28,852 bases of DNA from Anaerolineaceae bacterium UBA6073. GTDB lineage: Bacteria > Chloroflexota > Anaerolineae > Anaerolineales > Anaerolineaceae. Numbering within the stretch: the stretch's first letter is position 1; every line of letters begins with the position of its first letter. The translations under genes were made by a program, and so were the position numbers. Shown here one piece after another: positions 1-10,145 of the stretch. The DNA lies in assembly GCA_002436085.1 (NCBI GenBank), contig DIXT01000003.1, positions 30,465-59,316 on the forward strand. Reading direction: 5' to 3'. Below the pieces are notes generated by a model that worked only from the letters and a program-made list of their open reading frames with translations, made no database searches and was not told where the DNA came from.

Positions 1-29
1 CAAGGCAACCTGCTTGCTGGCATAGTAGG

Positions 30-67
30 GAGATTGCTTCAGTCGCTGACGCTCCATCGCAATGACG
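30..67. repeat. Short dispersed repeat, copy 1
   Basis: Bases 30-58 recur identically at 898-926, and both copies are preceded by GGCATA and followed within a few bases by AATGACG. The sequence resembles the short dispersed repeats common between genes in Chloroflexota. That resemblance is from memory, not from a search. It has no coding potential, and the copies bracket the 222-bp repeat array. Confidence 0.7.
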
Positions 68-288
68 AATCGGTGGTCATCGTGGTACCCTGAAGGGTAT
101 GAGTCGCTGCACGGCGATACCCGAAGGGCACGGTGTCTACCGGCAGAACTATTCGTCTTCGCGAGGAACGCAGCGACGCCTGCTCCCGAAGGGAGGGTGC
201 GATCTGCCTTTCAGTCTTTTTTCCTGACGTGAAAACCGGCTAAACTGCAGATTGCCGCGCCCCCTTCCCGTCGTTCTGATCTTCATAT

Positions 289-886
289 AGTAGTAGGTTG
301 GGTGGAGCGATAACGAGTCTTTCTTAGCCAGTAATCTTACGGAGCGCAACCCAACATTACCCGGTTGGAGGGTGGTGCAATGCTTCAATTGGTATTGTTG
401 TTGGGTTTCGCTCCTGCGTCGCTGCACCCAAGCTACCTGCTGAATCCTTCATCATCGTGAGGACCACATTGACGCCTGCTCCTGAAGGGAGGTTACGAGC
501 TGTCTCATTCAGTAGTAGGTTGGGTGGAGCGATAACGAGTCTTTCTTAGCCAGTAAACTTACGGAGCGCAACCCAACATTATCCGGTTGGAGGGTGGTTC
601 AATGCTTCAATTGGTATTGTTGTTGGGTTTCGCTCCTGCGTCGCTGCACCCAACCTACCTGCTGATTCCTTCATCATCGTGAGGACCACATTGACGCCTG
701 CTCCTGAAGGGAGGGTACGAGCTGTCTCATTCAGTAGTAGGTTGGGTGGAGCGATAACGAGTCTTTCTTAGCCAGTAATCTTACGGAGCGCAACCCAACA
801 CTACCCGGTTGGAGGGTGGTGCAATGCTTCAATTGGTATTGTTGTTGGGTTTCGCTCCTGCGTCGCTGCACCCAAGCTACCTGCTG
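289..886. repeat. 222-bp tandem repeat array, about 2.7 copies, with a palindromic core
   Basis: Units begin at 289, 511 and 733 with AGTAGTAGGTTGGGTGGAGC. The first two are full 222-bp units with about six differences between them; the third stops near 886. The first ~153 bp of each unit is bounded by imperfect inverted arms (AGTAGGTTGGGTGGAGCGA at the left, TCGCTGCACCCAA plus CTACCT at the right), with a second inverted GTTGGGT/ACCCAAC pair inside, so it can fold into two hairpins. The remaining ~69 bp is a linker containing GACGCCTGCTCCTGAAGG, and a degraded linker relative occurs near 173-205. No plausible gene lies in 1-1038. The structure resembles a MITE- or REP-like element that was amplified together with its flank. 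Confidence 0.85.
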
Positions 887-897
887 GCATACAAGGG

Positions 898-937
898 GAG
901 ATTGCTTCAGTCGCTGACGCTCCATCATACTAATGAC
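898..937. repeat. Short dispersed repeat, copy 2
   Basis: Second copy of the element at 30-67, with 29 identical bases (898-926) followed by a slightly longer spacer before AATGACG. It lies directly after the truncated third unit of the array, so the two copies bracket the array in the same orientation. Confidence 0.7.
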
Positions 938-987
938 GTGTTGTTCGTCATCGCGCAAACACCCCCCATACACGTTTCCTTCGTCAC

Positions 988-1019
988 AAAAAAGACCACC
1001 CGCACCGCAGGTGGTCTTT
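988..1019 (-). terminator. Rho-independent terminator of the HtrA-like gene
   Basis: A perfect 10-bp stem (AAAGACCACC / GGTGGTCTTT) encloses a 9-base loop. On the minus strand the hairpin is followed by a run of six T. It starts about 20 bp after the protease stop codon. Confidence 0.9.
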
Positions 1020-1038
1020 CGATAATTATTTAAACAAG

Positions 1039-2229
1039 CTACGGGCGTTCGCCCAGGGTCACCGGTACCTCCACCCGGTTGCCCCCGCGGATGACCGTAA
1101 AGGTAATCACATCCCCCGGCGCCTTGTTCAGTACCATATAGCTGAGCAGTTCGCTGAAGTCCTTGATTTCCCGGCCGTCCACCGCTACGATCAAATCTCC
1201 GCCGCTATATAAACCGCTGATTTCGGTCTGGGTGGTTCCGCCGCGCAGCCCGGCCTTATCTGCCGGTCCGCCCGCGGCGATATCCGTTACGTAAGCGCCA
1301 GTATTCTGGGGCAGGTTCAAGGCTTCCACGATCGTAAGGTTCAAGCTGTTCAGGCTCGAAAGACCCAGATAAGGATATTTGTAGGAGCCGCTGGAAATTA
1401 ACGACGGCACCACCCGCCGCACAATGTTGGAGGAAATCGCAAAGCCGATGCCGGTATTGGCGGCTCCCCCGCTCAGGGTCTGTCCAGACGTCTGGATAGC
1501 GCGGTTCACGCCGATCACTTCGCCCTTCAGGTTGAGCAGCGGCCCGCCGGAGTTGCCCGGATTAATGGAGGTATCCGTCTGGATGAGGTCGCCGGCGGAA
1601 AAGTACACCCCGCTGGCTGTTTGCCGCAGCGAGTCCAACACCCGGCCGCGCGCGGAAACGATGCCAAGGGTCATCGTGCCGCTCAGCCCGTAGGGGTTTC
1701 CAATCGCGACCACAACCTGCCCAACCAGCGCGGTATCCGAATCTCCCAAAGTTAGGGGCGTGAGGTCTTCCTCAGCCACATTCACCTTAATCACCGCCAG
1801 GTCGGAGTCCAGGTCAGTCCCGATGACGTCTCCATACACCTTAAGGCCAGATGGAAAGTCAATTTCCACCTTGTCCGCGTTCTCGACCACGTGGTAATTC
1901 GTGACGATATGCCCCTGCTTGTCAATCACAAACCCAGAGCCCAGCGCTTCGTCATTGACCGAGCTGACCCGGATGGACACCACCCCCGGGTTTACCTGCT
2001 GGTAAAGGCCTTCCAGAGTGCCCTCAAGGTTGGCAAACTCAGGCTCGATGATGGTCGTGCTCCCAGCAGAAGGAAGCGGCGCTGCTTGTGTTTGCTCCGG
2101 CGCGAGCGCGGTCGGGAGCTGCTGAAGCTGCGTCACCACGTCTTTAGCCGCGTTCGTCAGCATACAAGCTGAGCTGAAGACAAAGACTGCCAATAGTATG
2201 AGGATGATTTTGATTTTATTTTTAGTCAT
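1039..2229 (-). CDS. HtrA/DegP-like S1C serine protease, predicted lipoprotein with one PDZ domain
   Basis: 396 aa. The N-terminus is a lipoprotein signal ending in FSSAC, so Cys22 is the predicted lipidation site. A linker of low complexity to about residue 70 leads into a trypsin-like domain with a complete catalytic triad: His113 in TNYHVV, Asp143 in DSDLAV and Ser227 in GNSGGP. One PDZ domain occupies about 285-393 (YLGL..., GLRGG..., VAVDGREI). In this family such enzymes degrade or refold damaged envelope proteins, with the PDZ domain binding exposed C-termini. A single PDZ domain and a lipid anchor suggest a membrane-tethered DegS/HtrA-like form. It is monocistronic, with its own promoter (2271-2300) and a strong terminator. 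The ATG follows CGCAGGTATTACT, a weak ribosome site. Function is confident; the physiological substrate is unknown. Confidence 0.93.
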   Translation of the reverse strand: MTKNKIKIILILLAVFVFSSACMLTNAAKDVVTQLQQLPTALAPEQTQAAPLPSAGSTTIIEPEFANLEGTLEGLYQQVNPGVVSIRVSSVNDEALGSGFVIDKQGHIVTNYHVVENADKVEIDFPSGLKVYGDVIGTDLDSDLAVIKVNVAEEDLTPLTLGDSDTALVGQVVVAIGNPYGLSGTMTLGIVSARGRVLDSLRQTASGVYFSAGDLIQTDTSINPGNSGGPLLNLKGEVIGVNRAIQTSGQTLSGGAANTGIGFAISSNIVRRVVPSLISSGSYKYPYLGLSSLNSLNLTIVEALNLPQNTGAYVTDIAAGGPADKAGLRGGTTQTEISGLYSGGDLIVAVDGREIKDFSELLSYMVLNKAPGDVITFTVIRGGNRVEVPVTLGERP

Positions 2230-2270
2230 AGTAATACCTGCGATTCTGGTCTTTTTTCTAAACCATGATT

Positions 2271-2300
2271 ATTGTAGCGATTTCAACCTACCGGCGTCAA
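2271..2300 (-). promoter_or_regulatory. Sigma-70-type promoter of the HtrA-like gene
   Basis: Read on the minus strand: TTGACG (2300-2295), an 18-bp spacer, then TACAAT (2276-2271). The predicted start near 2264 gives a leader of about 35 nt before the ATG at 2229. Confidence 0.6.
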
Positions 2301-2362
2301 GCGACAGCGTTCTATTTTTATCAAATTCATAGCAAGCTTGTCGTGCCCGGTTGAGAAATAAC

Positions 2363-2391
2363 AAAGCCGGTAGAAGGTTTCTGCCGGCTTT
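2363..2391 (-). terminator. Terminator downstream of formate-tetrahydrofolate ligase
   Basis: A 12-bp stem with one G-T pair (AAAGCCGGTAGA / TCTGCCGGCTTT) surrounds a 5-base loop. On the minus strand it is followed by the T-rich TTTGTTATTT. It lies 17 bp past the stop codon and closes the lipoprotein-fhs operon. Confidence 0.85.
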
Positions 2392-2408
2392 CTGTCGTAC
2401 ACGAAGGC

Positions 2409-4337
<1,929 letters not shown>

Positions 4338-4355
4338 ATTATATTGTTCCTTTGT

Positions 4356-5726
4356 TCACTGCCCGATAATTGCCGATGCCGGCAGGGAGGCAGATGTGGT
4401 TACTGTCAGGGTTTCAGGGTCGCCCAGGAATGCCACCGGCACTCCTACGCGCAAGCTGCCGTTGGGCGGGACGCGCTCGGTCAGGATTTGCCCGCCGCCT
4501 ACGATTTTCCCCTGGGGGTCTTTAATCAGCACGGAAACCAGCACCGTGGAAATGCCGGCGTTCAGATTATTCAAAACGTTCACGCGCACGAGCGGGCTCT
4601 CGCCTTCCGTGTCCAGCAGCGGCTGCGAAGTGGAGAGCGGATTGTATGCCAGCGCGTACTCCCCAAACTCCCCCGGCACAATCAGCAGGTCCACCTTGCT
4701 CGCGGCGACTGTTTTCGGCAGCTGCAGCACGCCCGGAGAGAAGTTCAGCGTCTCGCCCGGGAGAATCATGTTGATAAAGTCCTTTGCCACCAGGCACACC
4801 CGCCCTTGCGCGTCGGAGACCGTCAGGATGTAGAAGGTGCCGGTGAGCACGCGGTCCGTGATATTCGTCAGCACGGCCCCGCCAGCAAGCTGCCCGTCGC
4901 TCGTGGTCACAAAGCTCCAGTCCTCCACCTTGATGTTATTCCACCACTTGCCCCCAGGCAGCGAGGCGGAATATGCGGAAAGCGAGGGGTAAATCTCCAC
5001 GCGCGTGGGGGCTTCCGTCACAGTGGCGGGCACGCTCACCCCGATGGTGTCTTTGGACGGAACGAACTCCATATACCCGTTCCCGCCGCCCACAATCTCG
5101 CCCTTCGCGTTGTAAGCGATAGCGTTGATGGAAACTTCCGTGTAGGTGACCTCATCCGCGTTGCTCAGCCAGCCGGTCAGCTGCGCGGAGATTTCATCCA
5201 CGATAAATGCCGGGTCGGCAATCGTGAAAGGCTGCTGCAGCTTCAGATTCGCGTCGGGGGCGCCGCCGGTAAAGCGCAGCTCCACCGAGGCAGCCTCAGC
5301 GCCTGCCAGCAGGTCAAACGCGCGCACGAGCGCGCTGGTCTTGCGCGGCAAGAGCCACGGGATCGCCCCGAACTCCTGCGCCAGGCGGCTGCCGTTGGCA
5401 TCCAGCACAAGCACTTCATACTGTACATCCCGCAGCACGGCATCCTGCAGCGTGTTCTGGAACTTGGCAGCCACTACCAGGCGGCTTTCCAGTTGCACAT
5501 GCTGCAGTTCGCTGATTTGCACCGGGTTGGGCGCTTCAAAGTTAATCGTCGCGGTCGGGTTGAAGGGAATGGGCGAAGGCGTCCAGGTCGGCTCGCCGGG
5601 CTGGGGCGTGTTGGGCGCGAGGCTGGGCGTGGGGGTAAAGGGCGAGGGCGTGGAGCTGGATAGCGGCGCACAGGCGGCAAAGAGCGCCAGGATGAGCAAA
5701 AGCGAGAGAGCGGCGCGGGTGGGCAT
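4356..5726 (-). CDS. Secreted lipoprotein of unknown function with repeated beta-sandwich-like segments
   Basis: 456 aa. A lipoprotein signal ends in ALFAAC (Cys19), followed by a Pro/Thr/Ser-rich linker to about residue 60, typical of a surface-tethered protein. The rest is beta-rich and appears to contain about three related segments. Each carries patterns such as VLVLDANGSR, AYNAKGEIVGGG and IKDPQGKIVGGG, followed by a stretch on protein-backbone interactions (WLLPRKTSAL, VPPNGSLRVGV). This recalls FxLYD-like or other small Ig-type extracytoplasmic domains. No catalytic motif was found. It is the first gene of a pair with fhs (18-bp gap) and is preceded by a GGGGAG ribosome site. The function cannot be assigned, and the link to fhs may be only transcriptional. 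Confidence 0.8.
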   Translation of the reverse strand: MPTRAALSLLLILALFAACAPLSSSTPSPFTPTPSLAPNTPQPGEPTWTPSPIPFNPTATINFEAPNPVQISELQHVQLESRLVVAAKFQNTLQDAVLRDVQYEVLVLDANGSRLAQEFGAIPWLLPRKTSALVRAFDLLAGAEAASVELRFTGGAPDANLKLQQPFTIADPAFIVDEISAQLTGWLSNADEVTYTEVSINAIAYNAKGEIVGGGNGYMEFVPSKDTIGVSVPATVTEAPTRVEIYPSLSAYSASLPGGKWWNNIKVEDWSFVTTSDGQLAGGAVLTNITDRVLTGTFYILTVSDAQGRVCLVAKDFINMILPGETLNFSPGVLQLPKTVAASKVDLLIVPGEFGEYALAYNPLSTSQPLLDTEGESPLVRVNVLNNLNAGISTVLVSVLIKDPQGKIVGGGQILTERVPPNGSLRVGVPVAFLGDPETLTVTTSASLPASAIIGQ

Positions 5727-6045
5727 CAGGCTCCCCGTTTTCCGATTGAGGGCAGCCAGGCTTTCCGGATTTCCGCGAGGGGTCGAAGGATGCGTGCTGG
5801 ATGTGTGCGCGTGTTTGTCATGGGTACCTGTGGCGTCTCTTTAAATGGGGCCCGGGCTGCGGGCCTGCTGATATTTTACTATTGTTTTGGGGTGGGGATG
5901 GGTTAGAAGATGTGATCAGCGAGGCAGGGGGCTGGGAAAGGCGGGCGAGAGGCTGGCAGGGATTGTGCACGAGGCGGCTGGGGAGGGGAATGTTAAGTCT
6001 TGAGTTGATGTCCAGCGTTCGTGCAACAAAAGAAATATCGATTAA
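5727..6045. other. Non-coding gap between divergent transcription units
   Basis: No credible gene. It must hold the minus-strand promoter of the lipoprotein-fhs pair; an AT-rich stretch at about 5871-5890 is the best place for it, but no clean -35/-10 pair could be fixed. A strong hairpin (GGCCCG / CGGGCC arms around CAGCC on the minus strand) lies near 5847-5866 and could sit in the leader RNA. Composition becomes purine-rich and then AT-rich toward the restriction-modification genes. Confidence 0.5.
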
Positions 6046-6075
6046 TTCGAAGACTATGCATTCGAAGACTATGCA
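6046..6075. repeat. Perfect 15-bp tandem duplication upstream of the methyltransferase
   Basis: TTCGAAGACTATGCA occurs twice without a gap (6046-6060 and 6061-6075), ending about 20 bp before the extended -10 element. Its position over the -35 region makes an operator for autoregulation possible, but no controller (C) protein gene is visible. Confidence 0.8.
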
Positions 6076-6094
6076 AGAACAAGTATTGTGTAGA

Positions 6095-6103
6095 TGCTAT
6101 AAT
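6095..6103 (+). promoter_or_regulatory. Extended -10 promoter of the restriction-modification operon
   Basis: TGCTATAAT is a perfect extended -10 (TGnTATAAT). No good -35 is visible, which is normal for this class. The expected start near 6110 lies downstream of the earliest possible ATG (6021) and so supports the later TTG start at 6153. Confidence 0.65.
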
Positions 6104-6152
6104 TTCCCCTGGAAGAAAATGTGAGCATACATCGAAGGACATCGGGGTTGAT

Positions 6153-7001
6153 TTGAAAAACATTATTAACAGCTGGGATTATCTTAATCACCTACCTGCT
6201 GTAGTTTATGAGAACGACAGCGCAATACTATTTCAAGAGGATAGCCTGAAACTAATGGGGGAAATTGTGGGTTCTTATCCTGAAGGTATCTTTGACATGA
6301 TATTTGCTGACCCGCCATATTTTCTATCTAATGGCGGCGTTACATGCAAATCGGGAGAGATGGTTTCTGTGAATAAAGGAGAGTGGGACGTTTCGAGAGG
6401 CGTAAGTGAAAACCATCGATTCAATTTAACCTGGCTTTCATATTGTCAGCAATTATTGAAGCCGGACGGTACTATTTGGGTTTCTGGAACACATCATGTG
6501 ATTTATTCGATTGGTTACGCGATGCAGGAACTAGGATTCAAGCTGCTAAATGATATCACATGGGAAAAACCTGCGCCACCTCCCAACCTTTCCTGTAGAT
6601 ATTTCACACATGCGACTGAAACAATTATTTGGGCAGCCAAGACGGAGAAATCAAAACATTATTTTAATTACAGGTTGATGAAATCAATCAATAATAACAA
6701 GCAAATGAAATCTGTATGGAGAATTGGTGCGCCTGGAGTTGGTGAAAAGAAGTATGGAAAACACCCAACCCAGAAACCAGTAGAATTACTCAGCAGAATA
6801 ATCCTATCTTCAACAAAACCAGACGACTTGGTGTTTGACCCTTTCTCTGGGAGCGCAACCACTGGAGTAGCTGCAATCAACACAGACAGAAAATTTATAG
6901 GCTGTGAACTGGAAGAGGAATACACCAGGCTTTCTATTGCTCGCCTCGCTGAGGCAATATATCAAAAAGGAAATCGTTTATTTCAAGGAGATGTGATTTG
7001 A
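6153..7001 (+). CDS. Beta-class adenine-specific DNA methyltransferase, DpnA-like
   Basis: 282 aa from the TTG at 6153. The motif order is DPPY first (residues 53-56, in FADPPYFLSNGG) and FxGxG later (DPFSGSATTG, 229-238), with HPTQKP at 204-209; this order defines beta-class amino-methyltransferases. ADPPYFLSNGG, NLSCRYFTHATET and the KHPTQKP stretch closely resemble DpnA, the second DpnII methyltransferase, so N6-adenine methylation at GATC or a related site is likely but not proven. The frame is open upstream to an ATG at 6021, but those 44 codons look non-coding (rich in Arg/Cys/Lys) and precede the predicted transcription start; GAAGGA at 6134-6139 is a possible ribosome site. The stop overlaps the nuclease start. 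Composition is AT-richer than the neighbours, suggesting transfer. Confidence 0.93.
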   Translation: MKNIINSWDYLNHLPAVVYENDSAILFQEDSLKLMGEIVGSYPEGIFDMIFADPPYFLSNGGVTCKSGEMVSVNKGEWDVSRGVSENHRFNLTWLSYCQQLLKPDGTIWVSGTHHVIYSIGYAMQELGFKLLNDITWEKPAPPPNLSCRYFTHATETIIWAAKTEKSKHYFNYRLMKSINNNKQMKSVWRIGAPGVGEKKYGKHPTQKPVELLSRIILSSTKPDDLVFDPFSGSATTGVAAINTDRKFIGCELEEEYTRLSIARLAEAIYQKGNRLFQGDVI

Positions 7002-7561
7002 AGAGTGAAGGTGTCGGAGGACATAACACGATTACAGGGCTGCATTTTGAAGCAAAGGTCGATTTGCATCAACTACTCGAAAAGATCCCAGGTTACTCGC
7101 TCGAAAATTTGCCTGGGAAAGCAGGAATAGATGTTTATTTTAATAATAACTTAGTGGCGCGTCTTTTCCGAAAGTATTCGTTTTACGATTTCCTTTCAGA
7201 AAAAGGGATTAATTGGAGACAAATCATCTCCAAACGCTTATTGCCTGACGGCGCTATCCTTGTCATTATCCGTGATACCTTGTTCATTATCGAAGTAAAG
7301 TTCCAACATGTGGCTGGTTCGGTGGATGAGAAACTTCAAACCTGTGATTTTAAACGAAAACAATACATCAAGCTTGTCGGACCTCTGGGGTTAAAAGTTG
7401 AATATGTGTATATATTAAGCGACTGGTTTAAAAAGCCAGAATATAAGGACGTTTTAGACTATATACGCAGTGTGAATTGTGAGTATCTTTTCGAGACGAT
7501 CCCCTTGAAATGGTTGGGACTGCCAACCACAGAGGATAACAAAGGAGAAAATATCTACTAA
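6998..7561 (+). CDS. Putative type II restriction endonuclease, PD-(D/E)XK fold
   Basis: 187 aa. The catalytic core is Pro83-Asp84 (LLPDGAIL), then a beta-hairpin to Glu99-Val100-Lys101 (FIIEVKFQ), the classic PD-x14-ExK arrangement of restriction nucleases. Glu18 in HFEAKVDL could be a helix-borne accessory acid. The C-terminal half (VEYVYILSDWFK, YKDVLDYI) is not recognised as a named domain. The TTG start overlaps the methyltransferase stop (TTGA) behind AAGGAG, so translation is probably coupled, a common arrangement that makes the methylase before the nuclease. Its specificity should match the upstream methyltransferase. It is a cognate restriction enzyme by context and motif rather than by recognised homology. 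Confidence 0.82.
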   Translation: MKSEGVGGHNTITGLHFEAKVDLHQLLEKIPGYSLENLPGKAGIDVYFNNNLVARLFRKYSFYDFLSEKGINWRQIISKRLLPDGAILVIIRDTLFIIEVKFQHVAGSVDEKLQTCDFKRKQYIKLVGPLGLKVEYVYILSDWFKKPEYKDVLDYIRSVNCEYLFETIPLKWLGLPTTEDNKGENIY

Positions 7562-7671
7562 AGTTTAACCGAATTTAAAATAATATGCGACAATTTCACA
7601 ACAATTTCACATTTACGTTCTCGCGGGTCTCCTGATCAAGCGAGTCTGTTCACCCACAAAAATACCAATTT

Positions 7672-7702
7672 TTGGAATCAACCCCCTTTTTCATATTACA
7701 AT
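7672..7702 (+). promoter_or_regulatory. Possible promoter of the proton ATPase gene
   Basis: TACAAT at 7697-7702 ends nine bases before the ATG at 7712, with a weak TTGGAA 19 bp further upstream. No ribosome site precedes the ATG, so the message may be leaderless or nearly so. Confidence 0.35.
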
Positions 7703-7711
7703 CTATCCATC

Positions 7712-10054
7712 ATGACTACACCTAAAACTGAACCCACAAACCCGTTAACCGGGCTGACCTCTGCAGAGGCTTCTGAAAGGTCGGAAAAATATGGCTTAAA
7801 CACAATCCCAGAAGCCAAACGAAATCCGTTACAGGTATTCCTTAAGAAGTTTTGGGCACCGGTTCCCTGGATGCTCGAGGTCACCATCCTGCTCGAACTG
7901 TATCTTGGTAAGAATACCGAAGCGATCGTAATTGGAGCCTTGCTCGTCTTCAATGCCATCTTGAGCTTTACCCAGGAAAGTCGCGCACAAAATGCACTTA
8001 CTCTCCTGCGCCAAAAGCTGACAGTACAGGTCACCACACGCCGCGACGGGCAGTGGCAAAGAATCCCGGCTGAGAACCTTGTACCGGGTGACATTATGCA
8101 TCTGCGCATGGGTGACCTTATCCCTGCTGATGCCATTCTCATCGATGGGCAGGTGGAGATTGATCAGTCAGCCCTGACTGGCGAATCACTGCCGGTGGAA
8201 GCAGGTGTGGGGCAGGTTTTATACGCAGGCGCGGTCATCAAACGAGGGGAAACTACTTGCGAAGTAACCGGCACAGGCGTGAACACCAAATTTGGCAAGA
8301 CCGCTGAACTGGTGCGTGAGGCAAAAACTGTAAGCCATCTCGAAGAAATCATTTTTACTATCGTGAAATACCTGATCGTTGCTGATGCCATCCTGGTTGC
8401 CATTATCATCGGGTATGCCTTTTACGCACATATCGCCTGGCAACAGATCCTGCCTTTTGCGCTCATAATCCTGGTTGCTTCGGTGCCGGTGGCACTGCCC
8501 GCCACGTTCACCCTCGCTACCGCCCTCGGCGCAGCAAACCTGGCAAAGCAGGGGGTGCTCGTCACCCGCCTTTCCGCCATCGAAGAAGCCGCTGCCATGG
8601 CCATCCTGGCCAGTGACAAGACAGGTACCATTACTGAGAATCGTTTAAAGCTGAATGCGATCCGCGCCTACCCTCCCTATGGAGAGGAAGATGTCGTTCG
8701 GTTTGGAGCGCTGGCCTCGCGGGCTGCCACGCAAGATCCGCTTGACCTTGCCATTATCGCTGGTGCGCATGACCGTCAAATTGAGCTGGCCGCTGAACGA
8801 CTTAGCTTCACTCCGTTTGAACCGGCGACAAAAAGATCTGAGGCGCTGATTGCGTTTTCGGATGGAAACAATCTGCGAATCCTGAAAGGTGCCCCGCTGA
8901 CAATTACCGCACTCACAGGTGAAAAGGACATTAATGAGGATGTTGCAGACCTTGCCAGGTTGGGGAATCGCGTCCTGGCAGTCGCAGTCGGCCCCGATTC
9001 TGGCCCGTTCCAATTGGTCGGTCTGCTTGGACTGCAGGATACGCCTCGCCCTGATTCCAAAACTCTAATCAAGGAACTTAACTTGTTAGGCGTTCGTGTC
9101 GTTATGGTGACCGGTGACGATGCACTTACGGCTAAGGCAGTAGGAGCCCAGGTAGGCATCACGGGGGAACTTTGCCTGGGCGAGAAGCTGCTAAACATTC
9201 ATAAGGAAGGCGTCCCGGATTGCGAAATTTTTGCGAGTGTGTTCCCCGAAGATAAATTCCGCCTCGTGCAGGGATTGCAAAAGTCTGGTCAAATCGTGGG
9301 CATGACCGGGGATGGTGTGAACGACGCGCCAGCCTTGAAACAAGCGGAAGTAGGCATCGCGGTGGCAAGCGCCACCGATGTTGCAAAGGCAGCAGCCAGC
9401 ATGGTGCTGACAAAAGAGGGGTTAAGTAATATCCTGGACGCAGTCAAGGCTAGCCGCCGGATTTACCAACGCATGTTGACCTATACACTCAACAAAATTA
9501 TCAAGACGTTCCAGATTGCGCTGTTCCTGAGCGTGGGATTTGTCTTAACCCGCGAATTCGTCGTCACGCCGCTGTTAATTATCCTGCTGCTGTTTGCAAA
9601 TGATTTTGTCACCATGTCGCTTGCCACTGACAGTGTCTCCTATTCACGCAAACCGGATCGCTGGAAAATCTTGCCGCTGATGGTAGCTTCTTTCGGACTT
9701 GCTTTGCCGGTGTTACTGCTGTCATTTGGGTTCTTTTATGAAGCCAAATATGTACTACACCTTCCGCTCAATCAACTGCAAACACTGATGTTCGTGATGT
9801 TGGTCTTCACCGGCCAGGCCAATGTATATCTCGTACGTGAACGTAACCATTTTTGGAGCTCCCGCCCCAGCCGCTGGATGGTGCTCGGTACGCTGGCTGA
9901 CATTATTCTTGTGAGTTTTTTTGCCTCGCAGGGGATCCTGATGACTGCCATTCCACTGTCGTATATTGCCATCAGTTTGCTGGTGGTGGCTGTTTATATT
10001 CCTTGTGCAGATTGGATTAAGATCATGATCTTCAAGCTGACCCAAATACAATAA
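7712..10054 (+). CDS. P3A-type plasma-membrane proton-pumping ATPase
   Basis: 780 aa. A full P-type ATPase: actuator motif TGES (156-159), M4 ion site ASVPVALP (256-263), phosphorylated Asp302 in SDKTGTIT, nucleotide-binding KGAP (392-395), TGD (467-469) and hinge TGDGVNDAP (532-540). In M6, LFANDFVTMSLATD places Asp631 where plant/fungal H+-ATPases have their proton-carrying Asp (the LND motif). Together with the short N-terminus lacking metal-binding domains, this points to H+ export rather than metal or Ca2+ transport. It would build a proton gradient at ATP cost, or guard pH. It lacks the long C-terminal autoinhibitory domain of plant pumps. It is monocistronic, with a terminator at 10116-10139. 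Related genes occur in archaea and a scattered set of bacteria. Confidence 0.93.
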   Translation: MTTPKTEPTNPLTGLTSAEASERSEKYGLNTIPEAKRNPLQVFLKKFWAPVPWMLEVTILLELYLGKNTEAIVIGALLVFNAILSFTQESRAQNALTLLRQKLTVQVTTRRDGQWQRIPAENLVPGDIMHLRMGDLIPADAILIDGQVEIDQSALTGESLPVEAGVGQVLYAGAVIKRGETTCEVTGTGVNTKFGKTAELVREAKTVSHLEEIIFTIVKYLIVADAILVAIIIGYAFYAHIAWQQILPFALIILVASVPVALPATFTLATALGAANLAKQGVLVTRLSAIEEAAAMAILASDKTGTITENRLKLNAIRAYPPYGEEDVVRFGALASRAATQDPLDLAIIAGAHDRQIELAAERLSFTPFEPATKRSEALIAFSDGNNLRILKGAPLTITALTGEKDINEDVADLARLGNRVLAVAVGPDSGPFQLVGLLGLQDTPRPDSKTLIKELNLLGVRVVMVTGDDALTAKAVGAQVGITGELCLGEKLLNIHKEGVPDCEIFASVFPEDKFRLVQGLQKSGQIVGMTGDGVNDAPALKQAEVGIAVASATDVAKAAASMVLTKEGLSNILDAVKASRRIYQRMLTYTLNKIIKTFQIALFLSVGFVLTREFVVTPLLIILLLFANDFVTMSLATDSVSYSRKPDRWKILPLMVASFGLALPVLLLSFGFFYEAKYVLHLPLNQLQTLMFVMLVFTGQANVYLVRERNHFWSSRPSRWMVLGTLADIILVSFFASQGILMTAIPLSYIAISLLVVAVYIPCADWIKIMIFKLTQIQ

Positions 10055-10115
10055 GTTAAAAATAATCTGTTGCTCTATCGGCACTGGATCCACAAAAGAA
10101 TTTCAGCTTTTATTC

Positions 10116-10139
10116 AAAAAGGAGCGCTGCTCCTTTTTT
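10116..10139 (+). terminator. Bidirectional rho-independent terminator after the proton ATPase
   Basis: A 10-bp perfect stem (AAAAAGGAGC / GCTCCTTTTT) with a 3-base loop and T-run follows the ATPase stop by about 60 bp. The A-run on the opposite side lets it work in both directions. Confidence 0.9.
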
Positions 10140-10145
10140 CTTCCA

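Noticed and set aside
289..886. CRISPR array
   Set aside because: The repeat period is a constant 222 bp, the 'spacers' are also identical between units, and no cas genes are present.
149..973. Short reading frames within the repeat array (for example 149-427 and 731-973 minus, 809-1033 plus)
   Set aside because: They are translations of the palindromic repeats, share no known domain, and change with the repeat copy.
6021..6152. N-terminal extension of the methyltransferase from the ATG at 6021
   Set aside because: It covers the 15-bp duplication and the predicted promoter (6095-6103), and has no similarity to DpnA-like N-termini.
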